Below, one piece after another: positions 47,401 to 60,029 of a stretch of DNA of 64,000 bases. Position numbers and translations under genes: made by a program. Under the pieces are notes generated by a model that was not told the origin of the DNA, did not search any database, and saw only the letters and a program-made list of their open reading frames with translations. The first letter of the stretch is position 1. The number at the start of each line of letters is the position of its first letter. The DNA is from Phoenix dactylifera (taxonomy: Eukaryota > Streptophyta > Magnoliopsida > Arecales > Arecaceae): contig NC_052399.1 in the NCBI RefSeq assembly GCF_009389715.1, positions 22,267,146 to 22,331,145 of the forward strand. Reading direction: 5' to 3'.

Positions 47401-48967
47401 TCAGTCATGACAATCATATCACAAACCTGTTCTTTCAAATTGTTTTCTTTCAGGAATTTGACAACTCTATACTCAATTGCTTATATTTGTTATTATATAT
47501 TTGTTTTTTCTGCTATAATCTGATCAAATCAACTTTTTGGATGGTCTGTATTTCTATGTCATGCAGGGTATTGGACTCATCAAGTATGTGTTAGAATTCT
47601 ATAAATAGAAAATGTAAGCGAAGATGGTTTTTTAACGGGAAACCTTTTTGATTTCAAGACTTGGACCATAGATATCACATTCACAACTAGCCATGAACGT
47701 AGTTAAGGATGGCAATTTATGAGCCGACCTGCCAACCTAACCTGCAATCAACCCATTTAAGCAGGTTTGGGTATGGCAAGAACAGGTCCGGGTCATAAAA
47801 GGTCAACTCAACCTAACTTGTTTATTAAATAGGCCAGGTCCAAGCTTAGAGTTCTAACCTGTTTAATCTATTTTGACTCATTTAATAGTTGGATTGGGTC
47901 GGGATCAGACCTATTTAAGAGCCACTTAGCCCATTTGAAACACATTTAACATATTTAAGACCTGCTTAAACCATTTAACCTATTTAATCTGATTTGACTC
48001 ATTTGTTAAACGAGTTATGCTGGTTGGATCGAGATACCTGCTTGATAAAAAGGTCGAGTTCGGGTCTAGAGTTTTGACTTGTCTCATAAACACATCGGTT
48101 TTGGGTTGACAGTGTTTTGACCCATATACAAACTCGACCTGTATCCAACCTGACCTGACCTGATTGCCACCTTTAGATATAGTAACATATCACGAACGTG
48201 CATATAGTTAAGATTTAGATCATTATTCACACAACATGCAGGAATCATGCCTTTCTTGCAAATGATAAACAAATATTCACGAGGGATGTGATAGCATTCT
48301 CAATGTGATATTTCTACGTGCAAATTAAGATAATACCCTTTAAAATTGACCTTTGTATTGTAAAGTTATTGCTTCGTTCATGATTTTAGTTCCGCAATTC
48401 TTGGCTAATAATCATTAAATTATACTCCTGTGCTATATCTTTTTAATTATCTTTTGCATATGATTTTGGTAGTGTTGTACAACTGCTGGCTATTTAACTA
48501 TAGCTGCATATGACATCATGTGTTCCATAATTTCGGTACAGGGACATTCTTCGTTGGGGAAAAAATGTGGTTACCAGCAAATCACGAACTACAAAACGAG
48601 CTGGTGTAGCTGTCTACAATAGAGCATCTTCACTTGAAACGCTGGTAGGTAGCATTGTCTATGAACTCAAGGGGGTGAGAAAATTTTGCATCAGTTAGTC
48701 TGTCATGGCTGCAAGGCCATTTCTGCAAAGAACTCTGAATTAATTGTTTTAATGTCTGGCATGCTGATGTTGGAACCAGTGATCATAACTATGTAAAACA
48801 GTTGGGTTACCTATGTGACGAGGATTTTGAACTTTATCTTTTAATAGGTTGGATATCTTTACCTAACTGATGCGAAACGCTTGGAAGAACTCATGTTTAG
48901 ATTAGGATTCTCGACTGGTGCTTCTTCAGATTTTATTGCAGAGGAACTTCGCATGAATCTCCGGTGA
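43690..48967 (+). CDS. Mini-ribonuclease III, chloroplast type
   Basis: Exons 43690-43921, 44217-44341, 46679-46768, 47218-47270, 48542-48644 and 48848-48967 join in phase into 240 residues. Residues 1 to about 75 are Ala/Arg/Pro-rich with few acids at the start, which fits a plastid transit peptide. The Mini-III signature NAASLAYLGDCIYELYARR (106-124) carries the catalytic Asp115, and RASSLETLVGYLYL (194-207) carries the second acidic site Glu199. There is no double-stranded RNA-binding domain, as in bacterial MrnC. Plant homologues (Arabidopsis RNC3/RNC4) process chloroplast rRNA and help destroy excised introns. The ATG (ACCATGG) is in good context; a second Met follows at codon 3. An alternative splice in the last exon would extend the C-terminus (see findings). 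Confidence 0.9.
44417..44490. repeat. (CT)n microsatellite in Mini-RNase III intron 2
   Basis: Two long CT runs separated by TTT, 75 bp downstream of exon 2. Confidence 0.97.
47704..48175. mobile_element. hAT-like MITE in Mini-RNase III intron 4
   Basis: The terminal inverted repeats TAAGGATGGCAA and (reverse complement of the right end) TAAAGGTGGCAA match at 10 of 12 positions. Flanking 8-mers AACGTAGT and GATATAGT match at 5 of 8, compatible with a decayed 8-bp duplication. The interior is full of CAGGTCCGGGT/GACCTGACC words, and there is no coding frame. Confidence 0.68.
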
Positions 48968-51486
48968 GAATTTCTTTTGTGTGTAATTATGCCCTTTTTT
49001 TTGGTGTGTTGCTCTGTTGGCTTGCTTATTCCTGTGTCTCCTTTTGCCTATGACTAAGAGTGCACTATAATCCTTGGCAGAAAAACTAGTAAATGCTCGA
49101 GCTCTCAGAAACCTACTACACAGTAAGTGAACCTTGGTTATCATTTGCAAATTTGGAAAGGAGAGAAGCATGGTGACTTGCTGGTGGTCGCCCATCTGCT
49201 GGAACCAACAATTCCATCGCTTTTTTGACATTATTATCAGCACAACAGCATTGACATGATATATTCACGATCCTTGAAATATGGGGAGAGGCATCCAAGC
49301 CAGAAGACTGTCAGCATTGAAGTCTTGCAAGAATGCAGGGAGACACAGCTCTGGAACTGAAGCTATTATAGATATGTGTATGTGAATCTATTGTATCAGA
49401 AAGAGAGATTGCAAACTATGAAGCTGTGGTTATCCCTTATTTGGATCAACCAGTACTCCCTTCTGATTGTAGCAGTAGCCGTCATTTGTTAAAGCGATGC
49501 AATGCAAGCATAATCGAGATAAAGTGACCATTTTGAAATTTTATTGCAACCATTCAAACTTGAGCTTTATCCCCCATGTTTATGGTGATCTCTGTCATCC
49601 ATGTTTTTCCAAAACAGGTTCCAATCATTTCATCAACTTGCTTGTGTTGTGTCCGCAGTAGATTCCGATGCGATGCATCACAAAATGCACTCATGTACAT
49701 CTCAGAGCATTACATGACAAAAGGCTATTATTATGGTCTTTTAATATCAGAATATACTTCTCACATTCTTGATATTATGAGCACGGTGTGTGTGTGTGTG
49801 TGTAGCTGTTTGTATTTGATGGCACTTGATGACCAAAAGCTTCTTACCCCATTGGAATGACTCTTTTTTTTTTTTTTTTTGCTGAAAACGGGTTCTCATA
49901 TAGTACGTGTACGAATACACCCAATAAAGTCAAAAAACACTAGCTCACGAGAGCCAGTGGCAACTCTCTCTCCCCCAACTAAAAGGTGTACCCCATTGGT
50001 ATGACTCTTTGCCGGTGTTCCAATTAAGCTTTTGGTTTGTAAGAAGTCTTTCGAGAACACTAACAAAAAAGAGAGACGACTCAACGGGCTCACGGTCTCT
50101 TGAAGCGTGTGGACTCTAGACTTAGCGTGTTGACGCCAACTTCCTAGGAATTATAAAATCTTTGCAGACTCGCATGACCCTTGCGTCATTCTAAAAATAA
50201 TGAAGTCAAAACCTGTCATTAGAAAGAAGAGTGGGATGTTGCTCTCAACCTTCGCTTATACGTCTATCTGTTTTTAATAATCAAGCATAAATAGCGATGA
50301 AAGAATAAAACAATGAGACTTCCTTCTCCTCTTCTATTTAACTCTTTTACATATTGGTGACATTGGGGTCAGTAGAGCATGGGTTAAATCATCTGGAGCT
50401 TGACCCATTTTGAATATGGATATGCTTGTCAAACCTCAATAAAATATAAATGATCTTCTAACAAACGTTTATAAAATGTTGAACATGCAAAAAGTTCCGG
50501 GATTTGCATGCATTTCGGATTTTACCTCTTCTTTAGAAGGTTAGACCGTGGACTTGCAAAAAAAAAAAAAAAACATCCAGAAGCACCAATTCCGGGCAGA
50601 GATAAAAAGAACGTTCAACATGGAGATCATATGCATGCTAGGGATGACAAAACTTGTATGGAACAATAGAGCTCATTCAGAGAAATGCTTTTGAAATGCA
50701 TTAAAATACCATGCTAGAATGGCCCCTTTATCATCTTTGCGTTGTTCCTCCACATCATATGATGATATGAATCCCAATTTACAGTATATTTTACGTCCAA
50801 ATCATCCATTATGTAGTGAAACTAACATGCAATATGGATTAGATTGTATAGAGAACTATAAACATCATGAGAGACTCATGTTACAACAATAAATATTAAA
50901 GACTTGAAGATCACAAAACCTACGAAATAGCTGTTCTCGTAAAGCAGGCTCCTCAAAGAAAATAGATCAATTTACTTGGAACCTAATTTTACTTTGGAAA
51001 AACTACTCTATATCAACCTTTAACTTGTCATTCGTCGTAAAAACAAAATAGCTATTTTTTCTAGTATTCGATGGATTGAGGTGGAGTAAAACCCCCTTTT
51101 ACCCAGATGAGTTTATTTGGATACCATTACGTGCCAAAACAATCCCGCTGACTCAGAAGAGCAGGCTTAAGAATTCTAGGTCTTCCTGAGGTCCGTAATT
51201 TAGACCGGAGAAGGAAAACCAAGCCACAGGAGATGGTATCCTTCTGGCGTCCGTTGGACTCGCATATGCAGCCGACTTGTTTGATCTCGGTCTCCCCCAC
51301 TCCCTTTCCTCACACGTATTCTTTCGTCGCCCTGACGAAAGAAAAGCGAGCCGCGTATCGGCGTCCTCAGTCTTGTTGTGACTCCACCTCCGCCTCAGCC
51401 TCCGCCTCCTCTCAAATCCTCCAAAACCTTGAAACAAACACGCGCACGCATACGCACTCTCTCCGTGGCATGACGGGCTTCCATCC
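48968..51486. other. Mini-RNase III 3' region and intergenic DNA
   Basis: A possible alternative last exon of Mini-RNase III lies at 49081-49126. The rest holds no recognised gene. A GT run (49789-49804), a T run at 49865-49880 and an A run near 50558 are present. The last 200 bp are CT-rich and act as leader and promoter of the next gene. Confidence 0.5.
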
Positions 51487-54400
51487 ATGGCGCCCCACCA
51501 GCAGCTACTAGCCTTCGTCAACTACTTCGTCATCTCCATGTCCTTCGCCCTCATCCTCTCCTCCCTCTACTTCGTCAAGAAGAAGAGCGCCGCGCGGAAA
51601 CAAGCCCAAGAACGCGAACGCGCCCACCGCGCCATCGCTCTATCCGGAGCCCAAGAAGAAGACCTCCCGCCGCTCCCAGGCGGCGACCGGAAGGCGGCGG
51701 CGGCGACGACGACGACGGGTGGCGGTGGAGATGGGGAGCGGCAGAAGGGGGAGGAGAAGCGGAAGAAGAAGAGGGGGAAGAAGAAGAGGCAGGAGTCCGG
51801 TGGGGGATTGGAGGGTGGAGAGGAAGCGAAGGTTGGGGCGGGGGCGGAGGAGATGGGGAAGGCAGGAGAGGGGAAAGCGGGCTCTATCTACCCGTTCTCT
51901 TCGTTTGCCAGTGCAACTCAGAGGAAGATCAAAGCGCAGTACGATCAGCTCGTGGAATCCAACCAGGCCAACGCCTTGACGGCGGTGCAGGTGGTCTTGC
52001 TTTCTTCCCCCTCTCTTCTTGATATGTTTCTCATTTCTTTTCTTTTCTAAAGAGATGATTGGGTTTCGAAATTTCTTGATGGCCGAGTTTCATATAATAA
52101 TTTCTTGATGTGTTTCCCAACTCATATAATAATCTCTGAATCCTAAATTCTGATATTTGCGTTTGGGGAAGGAATGGTTGAGATGGGAAATTAGTGCTTG
52201 AGGCTTGTCTTCTAGAAAAAGATTTGAATTTTATTTTACTGTGTTGTTTCAGTGCCATCTGGGAACTCTTGTTCTTTCCTTCCTTTTCTTTATTGGACAT
52301 TTTGTAGGCGTCCAAAGGTCAGGCTCACATTCTTTTTTCTTTTTTTTTTTGAAAGGAAGCTTTGCTTTAATCCTAATCGTTTTTTCTAGCGTGTGAAGCC
52401 AGTCACAAATGTAATAGATTTGGAGTTTATCATGGTCTAGGACCTTTATGTATATGTTTTTTCCTTTGAGTGATGTGTTGTCTCTTATTGGGTACTTGTC
52501 TGTCTTAGTCTGAACTAAAAAGTCGAATTCTTTGTTTGTTTGCCCTTCTTCTTTTTTTTTAAAAAAAAAAATTACCCCTCCTTTTTAGGAGTTAAATTGA
52601 AGTTAAAGGTTCAATGCCCTAATCATAGGAATACGCAAGTAGTACTTCACAGAATAAAAGCAAGTGCAAACAACGTTTAGCTGTTGACATCTTCCACCTT
52701 GTTGATGTTTCTTACAACTCCAATTTCTGCGTCTATTGTTTTGTGCTTCTCGTTTCTCTTCAATAGTTTCTGAAAGATTGTCCTTGATGGTGCAGTCCCC
52801 ATCTATTACGAAAAACCAATCCAGTTAACTTTCCATTACTATACACTTTATAGTTTTGACTAATCCAACTCTCTGCTTCTGATCGGACTTTTCATCATGC
52901 CCTTTTGTATTAGCTTGCTTCAATGTATTTGGTTCTTTCCCAATTTTCTTGTTTTAAGCAACATATCCAACTGAGAATTCTGATCTAAGCTATTACAATT
53001 TTATTCATAAGTGGTTGCTTATTCATCTGTGCACATGACCTCAAATTTTTTATGGGAAAGGGTTGGATTCCACAAGCTTAAAGTTGCATTTATTCTTGCC
53101 TTCATGGTTTTATCACTTTTTATGAAAAATAATGTTTCCTTAAAACCCAGAAGCACGAGGCAAATGCACGACATTATTTGTGCACCTTCTTTGATTCACC
53201 ACATTCTAATTCTACTATATGCATCTCTTTCCTTATCCTTCAATGGAAAATAACATAGTGAAGAAAGGAGGTTTTTTCTTGGTTGTCAATTTTTATATGC
53301 TTTTGTTTGGTTTAACTGGCTGATAGTCAAAAGCTCATCTTTCCATTGTCTTCCTTCACTATGTAACTGGTGCTCATTGTTTTTGCTATATATTTTTTTG
53401 ACAGTCTCGCTCTTTAATATAATTCTCAGTTTACTTCTCAACAGATATAGCCTACGGCAACTCGATGCTCATGGTTCTCATTATGTTATCACAACTTGTT
53501 CTTATGCTTGTTACTTTGGCCTGCCAAGTTATTACAACTTGTTCTTATATTGTAGGACACATCATCCATTTGGTCCAGTACTTTATTTTCTTTATGTTAA
53601 TATCTTGTATTGTCATCATGCTGATTAGGGGTTGGCAAGGTAAGCATATTGTGCCATGTCATACTAACTATGGCACAACTGAGAATTGCCCTGCTACTCA
53701 GGTACCTCGATTCAATAATCTTAAAACAAGCACATGGAAATTAAAGTTCAAGTAAGGAACATACATATTCTATTACAAATATTCCTGTTCACTTGCATGA
53801 CTTACCTAGAGTGTACCCCAATCTCATGATTTACCCATAAAGGTGGTACATAGATGGGTCCACTTTAAGGACATGGAGGATCTATTTTGTTTGGGAGATG
53901 GATGTTAAGTGTAATTCCTTGACAAGAAGGCGACATGCAAATGAAGTCTCGAATTTTAAATATGCGTGAAGAAGGTCATTTCCCTGTCTTTTTATTTGAT
54001 AAATAGGCCTCTAACATCTAAGAGGAAACTAATTAGAGAATGAGGATTCAGTGTCTTGTATGTGAGATAGTCTTACATTTTTATCTATCTTTTAGAGCAA
54101 TACATTGTATCTGATAAAGGGCCAGTCAGCAGGTGGGGGGTTAGAAAAAACAAGGCAGCATTTATACTGGGGACTCAAGAATGAAAAAGGCAAAATTTAG
54201 AAATGGGTCTCAGGACCCAAACGTGCTAGGCATGTCCCTTGCCTTTCAGTTATCAAAAGGGATACTATATATAGAAAAGAATAGTTATGGTCTGTCTGGA
54301 TGCTGAAAACTACTATTTGAAAATTAGGGTTGATGACCGAGAGTTGCATTCAAAGAGGTGAAGAGGAGTTAAAGAGCATCGGTTGACTAGTTTGTCCTCA

Positions 54401-57400
54401 TCTAACCCAATTTTCAGGGATAATCAAACCCTTCCTCTCAAGGTATTTGCCCTATTCTTGGAAATCAGGAATTAGCTAGAGTTGTGTTGCCTAATCTCTT
54501 TGGAGCACGTGCCGTTTGACGTGTCTATAAAATAGAAATCTTATCCAGAAGATCTTATCCGCTAATAAGATCTTTTAACATCCAACAAGCCACGATCTAC
54601 TGTGCTGGTACTCGGCACTGTACCGGTTGTCCGGCGGCACGAGTCGGTACGGACTCATGCCATGCCGGATCGGGCCCGACACAGGAGATGGTAAACACAG
54701 ACCGTGGGAGAGAGGATAGAGAGAGAGAAGGGGGAGAGAGAGGGAGAGAGAGAGAGAAGGAGGCTAGCGGAGGGTGGCAAATCGTTTGCCGACTTTATTT
54801 AAAAATTGCAAACTTTTTTAGCGGCCGGACCACTGTTTCGAGTGAAACAGGAGATTCGGCCACAGCCTTTGTATCCTGCCCAAGCGCCTCCACCCCCCCC
54901 CCCCCCCCCCCCGGCCGCCGCCGCCGCCGCTCGCTCTCACTTTTCTTCTCTCTCCTTTTCCTTCTCCCCATCTGACGATGAAGTCTCGGTTCATTGCCGG
55001 AACTGTCTCGGTCCGCCACTAGTATGGTTCGGGATGCCCCGAATTGGGCCATTCGGGACGGCTCCGCCGACCCTGCAACAAGCCCTTACGTCCTGTTTGG
55101 ATACATAGGGGAGAGAAAAGAAAAGAAGGTGACATGAGAGGAGAAGAGAATCTTGAACCCAAGATGAAAAGAAAAGAAAAGGAGAATAACAAAATTAAAA
55201 GGGGGAAAAAAGAAGAGGACATTTTCTTTCCTCTCCAAAATCTCTCCTCTTTTAGAGAGATTATCAAAGCATTTGGAGAGAATCACTTCTTTTTGATTCT
55301 TGTCTCTTCTCTCCTGACTTTCCAAATGAGGGATTTTAGGTTTCTCCTCTCTTTTTTCCTTCAATTTGTAACCAAACAAGAGAAAATGGATTCCTCTTTT
55401 CTTTGTCTGAACAAAACAGTGGATATTTTTCTCTTCTTTCTAGTTATCTCAAACCAAACAGCGTGTTAATGCATTATGGCTCAAATTACATAATTTTGTA
55501 GCATGACAGTTGCCAATTGGAATTCGGGTTCCAAGTCCCAATTTTTTGAGTCAAGTCCTTTGCTTTTGTTTCTTTTATCTTTCAGAAAGGTACTTATGCC
55601 AAAGAAAAAGACCAGTTAGGGAGCTAGGAATTAAATTGATGATTCATGAGAGATGACAAATATATTATGAATAAAGAGTACACCGAAGTATGAATGGTGT
55701 TAATTTTTATGCATGGATTCCCATTCTTTAACTAAAAGGATATGGATTGTACTTATTTATTATGAGATAAAAGAAAATTCTTGCCCATTATTGTTAAGCC
55801 CAGAATCACAGGAAGTCAAACCACATGAAGCTGTCTCCATTATCAGATTGAAATGGTCTATGGCGTCGGGAACATGCGAGGCTATTTATTGGTGTCACTT
55901 GGGGCTACAAATCGGTCAGACTCGAGTCAGATCTGTGCTATATGTGCATCCGAACTCGAGAAAAATATCGAGACCGGATCCATTAATTTAGTAAGCTTTG
56001 AACTCGCATTCAAACTCATTTAAAATAATCGGTTTTGAGTTTTTGAGATTCGATTTAGCACATGATTTTAGGGGCCCAACTAGACAAGGTTAACAATTTT
56101 CAAAATTGAAAGAACTCTTATCGTAATGGTCCTTCATATGTACTGAATTAGTGGCATATTTCAATGGAAAAGGAGCACTATATAGGAAGTGAATGATTGA
56201 TTTCAGAAAAATCCGATCCCATTTGAATTAGATTTAAATATCTATTTATTTTTAGTTGATTGAAACAATAATCAAAATCTAAGTGGGGATGAGATTGTGG
56301 AACTAAAATAGCAATGGGCGAGATATTAGGAGAGCATATGTGAGAAAAAGGCACAAATACAAACATAGAGAATGAATTCATGCATGTAGCTAATTCTCTT
56401 TATATTCCTATATTTATATATGCTACATATATATAGTTTGTGTATATATATTCGGGTTATCGGGTTTTGGGATTTGAACTAGCTGCATCCAAGTTCCTCT
56501 GACCAGAAATTGGATCTTAGAAATAGAATTTGACTTCGATCAAATAAGGCTATCAAAACTTAATTTAATCCATATATGATTAAAGAAATCAAGGCAAGCA
56601 CTTCACATCATTTTCATGTATCTTGAATGTGTAGTTGGGTAGTTTTGGATTGAAGGTAAATTTTATTGATTATTGAAGCTAAATACGTTAAATATATTGT
56701 GCGGATGTATCAATTATAGAGGATCAGCACCAAATATCACTTAATTAAGCATAAAATAGCAAGACAAGCATGGAAGAGTATAAATTAGCTAAACATTCCC
56801 ATTCAATACCACATTACTTTTGCGAGGTGGGTCACATAAATAATGATGGTCATCTAAATAATGATGGTCATCGTCTTTTTTTTTTTTTAAGAAATCATCA
56901 TCATCATCATTATCGATTCCATCGAGTTTCGGCCAATTACTCCTTTTGGATCACCAATGAGGAGAGGAATTGCAAGGAAAGGGTATTGAGCAACCTGCGC
57001 TCATTGTGGAGAGGGATGAACAATGTCTGTTCCATCTCCTGCTATTTAACTTTCAAAAGGAAGCAAGTGGGGGAAATAAGGTGACATTAATAGTCTCTCT
57101 CTTCTTCTCTTGAAAATGTATGGAACAAGAAAAAATCACTTCACTTCCTAAATAACAATGGAATCCAATTTTGAGATAATTTTGACCATTTCACTTAGTT
57201 CAGTCAAACCTGCTAAATTGGTGAAACTGACTAAAACAAATAAACTTGATCAGTTTTAAATTGTTTCAGGCTGAAATCAATCTATTTCAGCCGAAACACA
57301 TTGGTTTCAGCGAAAACTTCAATCTTGGTCCACATATATGGTTGTTGTACTGGTAAAGAAGGGAAAACTTCGGAGTATATATTGCCCCATACCATGGTAT

Positions 57401-60029
57401 GTACCACCCTGTATTATGTGCCATATCAACACGTACAATGTGCTATATCGGCACATATCGATAAACCATGAATAGATACGGGGGAATACCATAGTGTAAT
57501 TTTGTAGTAGATGTGATTGGTAAAACTCCATACAACAATAGTTCAAAGTTCAAATCGGCTAATAAATGTTTATTTCTCATAGCTATTTGAGCTTCCTGAC
57601 ATCAGATGTTTGGGCAGGCCAATAGTGGGTTGAAACGGGTGGTGAATAACAGGTCAGCAAGTCGCTCGGGTTTTAGGAAATCTGGGTCTCAGGTTGACCC
57701 AATCCTTGTAGGCTTATGAGTCACTGGTAGGGTGGGTCAACCCGTCCAGGTTTTAATGGGTCCTGTTCATGGGTCTTGATCCTTTGATGGAGAACACCAC
57801 TATACTTCTTTCAAAGTACAGTATGTTTGTGGAACAATGTTGTAACAGATACATCATTTCCAACTGAAATTTTTTGTGAATTTTGTTTCATTTTGGCATA
57901 ATGCATCAAAATGCATGCTCTAGATGACCGAGGATGTAAGATTTACTTTGTCAGTGACAAATGTGGTTTTACATTTTTGAAAAGTGTGGGTTGTTTACTG
58001 TTTAGCGATAAAAAAATTGTAACCAAAATGATAGGTCTCCTAAACATTCCATTAATGCATTTTTAATAGGCCTTGAATATTCCATTTTTTAATTTGCATG
58101 CACAATTTTCCATGTAGAGCACATGCCTGATGGTTCCGAAAGTGCAATACTGTTATGCTATTGTATTCTTTAAACCTTGAGTCAGAGAAAAGCATTATCC
58201 TGATCACCATTATGATGACTGACTGAATATTTTTACCTAGTTCTAAGAAAAGACATCTTTAACTGACTCTAGTGGTACTTTGTTGCCAGTTTTCAAAGTT
58301 TGTTACAGAATTTTTTTTTCTGAATAAATCTCCATCAAAAAATTGAAATACTCAGGTCCTAAGGAAAGTAACTCGGCAGAAGATTAGATTATAAGAGAAC
58401 ATGAGTTGAAACAAGGAAACAATGAGTTTAAAAATCCTATGCATTTATGACCATATTTAGAGCCTTGTTGCTTGATCCCATTACAGAGGAACACAGGAAT
58501 CATGAATTTATTTGGAAAGCTGTGTTGAGCTTGCAATATTTACAACCAAAGAAATCAATCAGGGGGCAGGGAAGAATTCAAGCGCATCAGTTGCTACAAT
58601 GAAATGTGTGAGATAAAAAAGAAATCAAGATGCAAATATGGATGATTCATAGTTGACCAATGTGTTTTAGTTTCATGGTTATGGGCAGCAGGATATATGT
58701 TGTTGACAATTTGAGAGTCGTTCTTTTGAGGCATACTAGTATGTCAGTTGCAATTGTAAAATGTTCATGGTTTTTGCCTCCTGAAATGGTTAAAAAAGTC
58801 CACACTTTCATATGGAATATGATGAATCCCAAATTGTTTGCACCATATGCATCAGCAGCGTAGGCTTTTGCATAAATCCCTCTTTCTTCACCATATTCAC
58901 CTTGTGTTCTTCATTGTTGTTCAGCAGCTGCAGTTATTATTGTAGATGCTATAATTGCATTTTCTCATGGCAACTACAGTTGATTTAATGACCTGTCATG
59001 GTTTTCAGTTCTTGGCATATAAATTTTCTATCTGAACTTGCTCTATGTTAGTATCCCTCCCCCCCATCCCCCACTATTTCTGTATCTGCTTATTCTGTAG
59101 GACAACCAGCCCTCACAAGTGGATCTTGTTCATGCAAACATTCTGCAACTTATGAGCTCCACGACCTCATGGGAATACCATCAACCTGTATCTATGTCAT
59201 TTATAGTGTTAAACATGCAAAGGCATAAATGGTTTTTGCTACCGACTGTGTGCAGGTTGGACAATTTATCAACTGCCTAGTTGAGGCAAGAAATGAATTG
59301 CAGCACAAGTATGTAATTTTTTTCAGAGAGCTAGCTGGCAATGCTGTCCTTATTTGTCATATCATGTAATGAGTGTTAAAGTTATTTATACATTTCCATT
59401 TTGTCAGGTCTGATATCATCCAACGTAGTTTTAAAATAAAGAAGGCATTACTCGTGAAGGCTGACAGGTCTTCATTTGATCGTCTTGCGCAACAGGTTTG
59501 CTGGACTCCTGCTTGCATGAATTGCTTGTTTTGGGCAGCTATTGTTTTCCATATTGCATGTTCTAGTGTATATCACCTCAGATCTGTGTTTATATCTGCA
59601 GATATACAAGTTAGAGGCAGAACATAAGAGATTAGAGGCAGATGCAGCCGTTTATAATCTACTGCAAGAGCAGCTTAAGCTCTCACCTGCATATAACGAG
59701 GTATTACTACAGCTGAGTTACAATTCAGGTAATATAGTTTTATGTTGCCGTGATACATTTCTGATGTACTTTTGCTAATCACCTCATGTCAGATGCTTGA
59801 GATTAGTTCGAACATGGAGTTGAAAGCTACTTCAGACCAGGAAACACAGGCAACAGAACTTCCTGATATCTCATTTGAGGAATTACTAGCACAGGAAAAG
59901 AAGGACTTGTTTTGGTAGGGTTATTAATCTTGATTAGCTAGCTGCACTCATGCGATATTCCATTCGTTGCGTGATGTCCCATCTCCTTGCAGGCAAAAAA
60001 ACGGGAAGCTGAGATCATTTGCAAGCTAA
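51487..60029 (+). CDS. Unrecognised membrane-anchored coiled-coil protein
   Basis: Exons 51487-51990, 59256-59308, 59408-59495, 59602-59700, 59793-59914 and 59993-60029 join in phase into 300 residues. I do not recognise a named family. Visible parts: one hydrophobic segment at about residues 8-30 (VNYFVISMSFALILSSLYFV); a Lys/Arg/Glu- and Gly-rich linker (about 35-135) with a KKKRGKKKR basic cluster; and a helical half with heptad-like patterns, from QRKIKAQYDQLVESNQ through VEARNELQHK, IQRSFKIKKALLVKADRSSFDRLAQQIYKLEAEHKRLEAD and onward. The C-terminus is WQKNGKLRSFAS. This suggests an N-terminally anchored protein with a cytosolic coiled coil. Intron 1 is 7.3 kb. The CT-rich leader and dense exon phases support a real gene. 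Confidence 0.78.
54590..55085. repeat. GC-rich interspersed repeat with GA arm, poly-C and CCG run
   Basis: It begins with GGTACTCGGCACTGTACCGG-type words. A GA-rich stretch (54695-54770), 20 consecutive C (54893-54912), a (CCG)n run and a CT-rich stretch follow. It closes with GGTTCGGGATGCCCCG-type words similar in style to the start. The GA arm on one side and the CT arm on the other give a loosely inverted structure. It abuts the Tourist-like MITE. Confidence 0.55.
55089..55465. mobile_element. Tourist/Harbinger-like MITE
   Basis: 377 bp flanked by TTA at 55086-55088 and 55466-55468, the Harbinger target duplication. The left end CGTCCTGTTTGGAT and the reverse complement of the right end (CACGCTGTTTGGTT) share CTGTTTGG. 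The interior is purine-rich on the left and pyrimidine-rich on the right, so it can fold back on itself. No coding frame. Confidence 0.82.
57620..57790. repeat. GGGTTGACCC-type repeat fragment
   Basis: Dense GGGTCTCAGGTTGACCC and GGGTGGGTCAACCCG words, like those in 23270-23760 and 47704-48175. Ends not resolved. Confidence 0.45.

Larger units (their letters stand above)
51991..59255 (+). other. 7.3-kb intron 1 of the coiled-coil gene
   Basis: No nested gene found. It contains the GC-rich block with poly-C (54590-55085), a Tourist-like MITE (55089-55465), GGTCGGGT-style repeat fragments near 55900-56000 and 57620-57790, and a repeat fragment at 57370-57500. The rest is AT-rich. Confidence 0.8.

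Noticed and set aside
51719-51979. Arg-rich frame inside exon 1 of the coiled-coil gene
   Set aside because: Shadow of the Lys/Glu/Gly-rich coding sequence.
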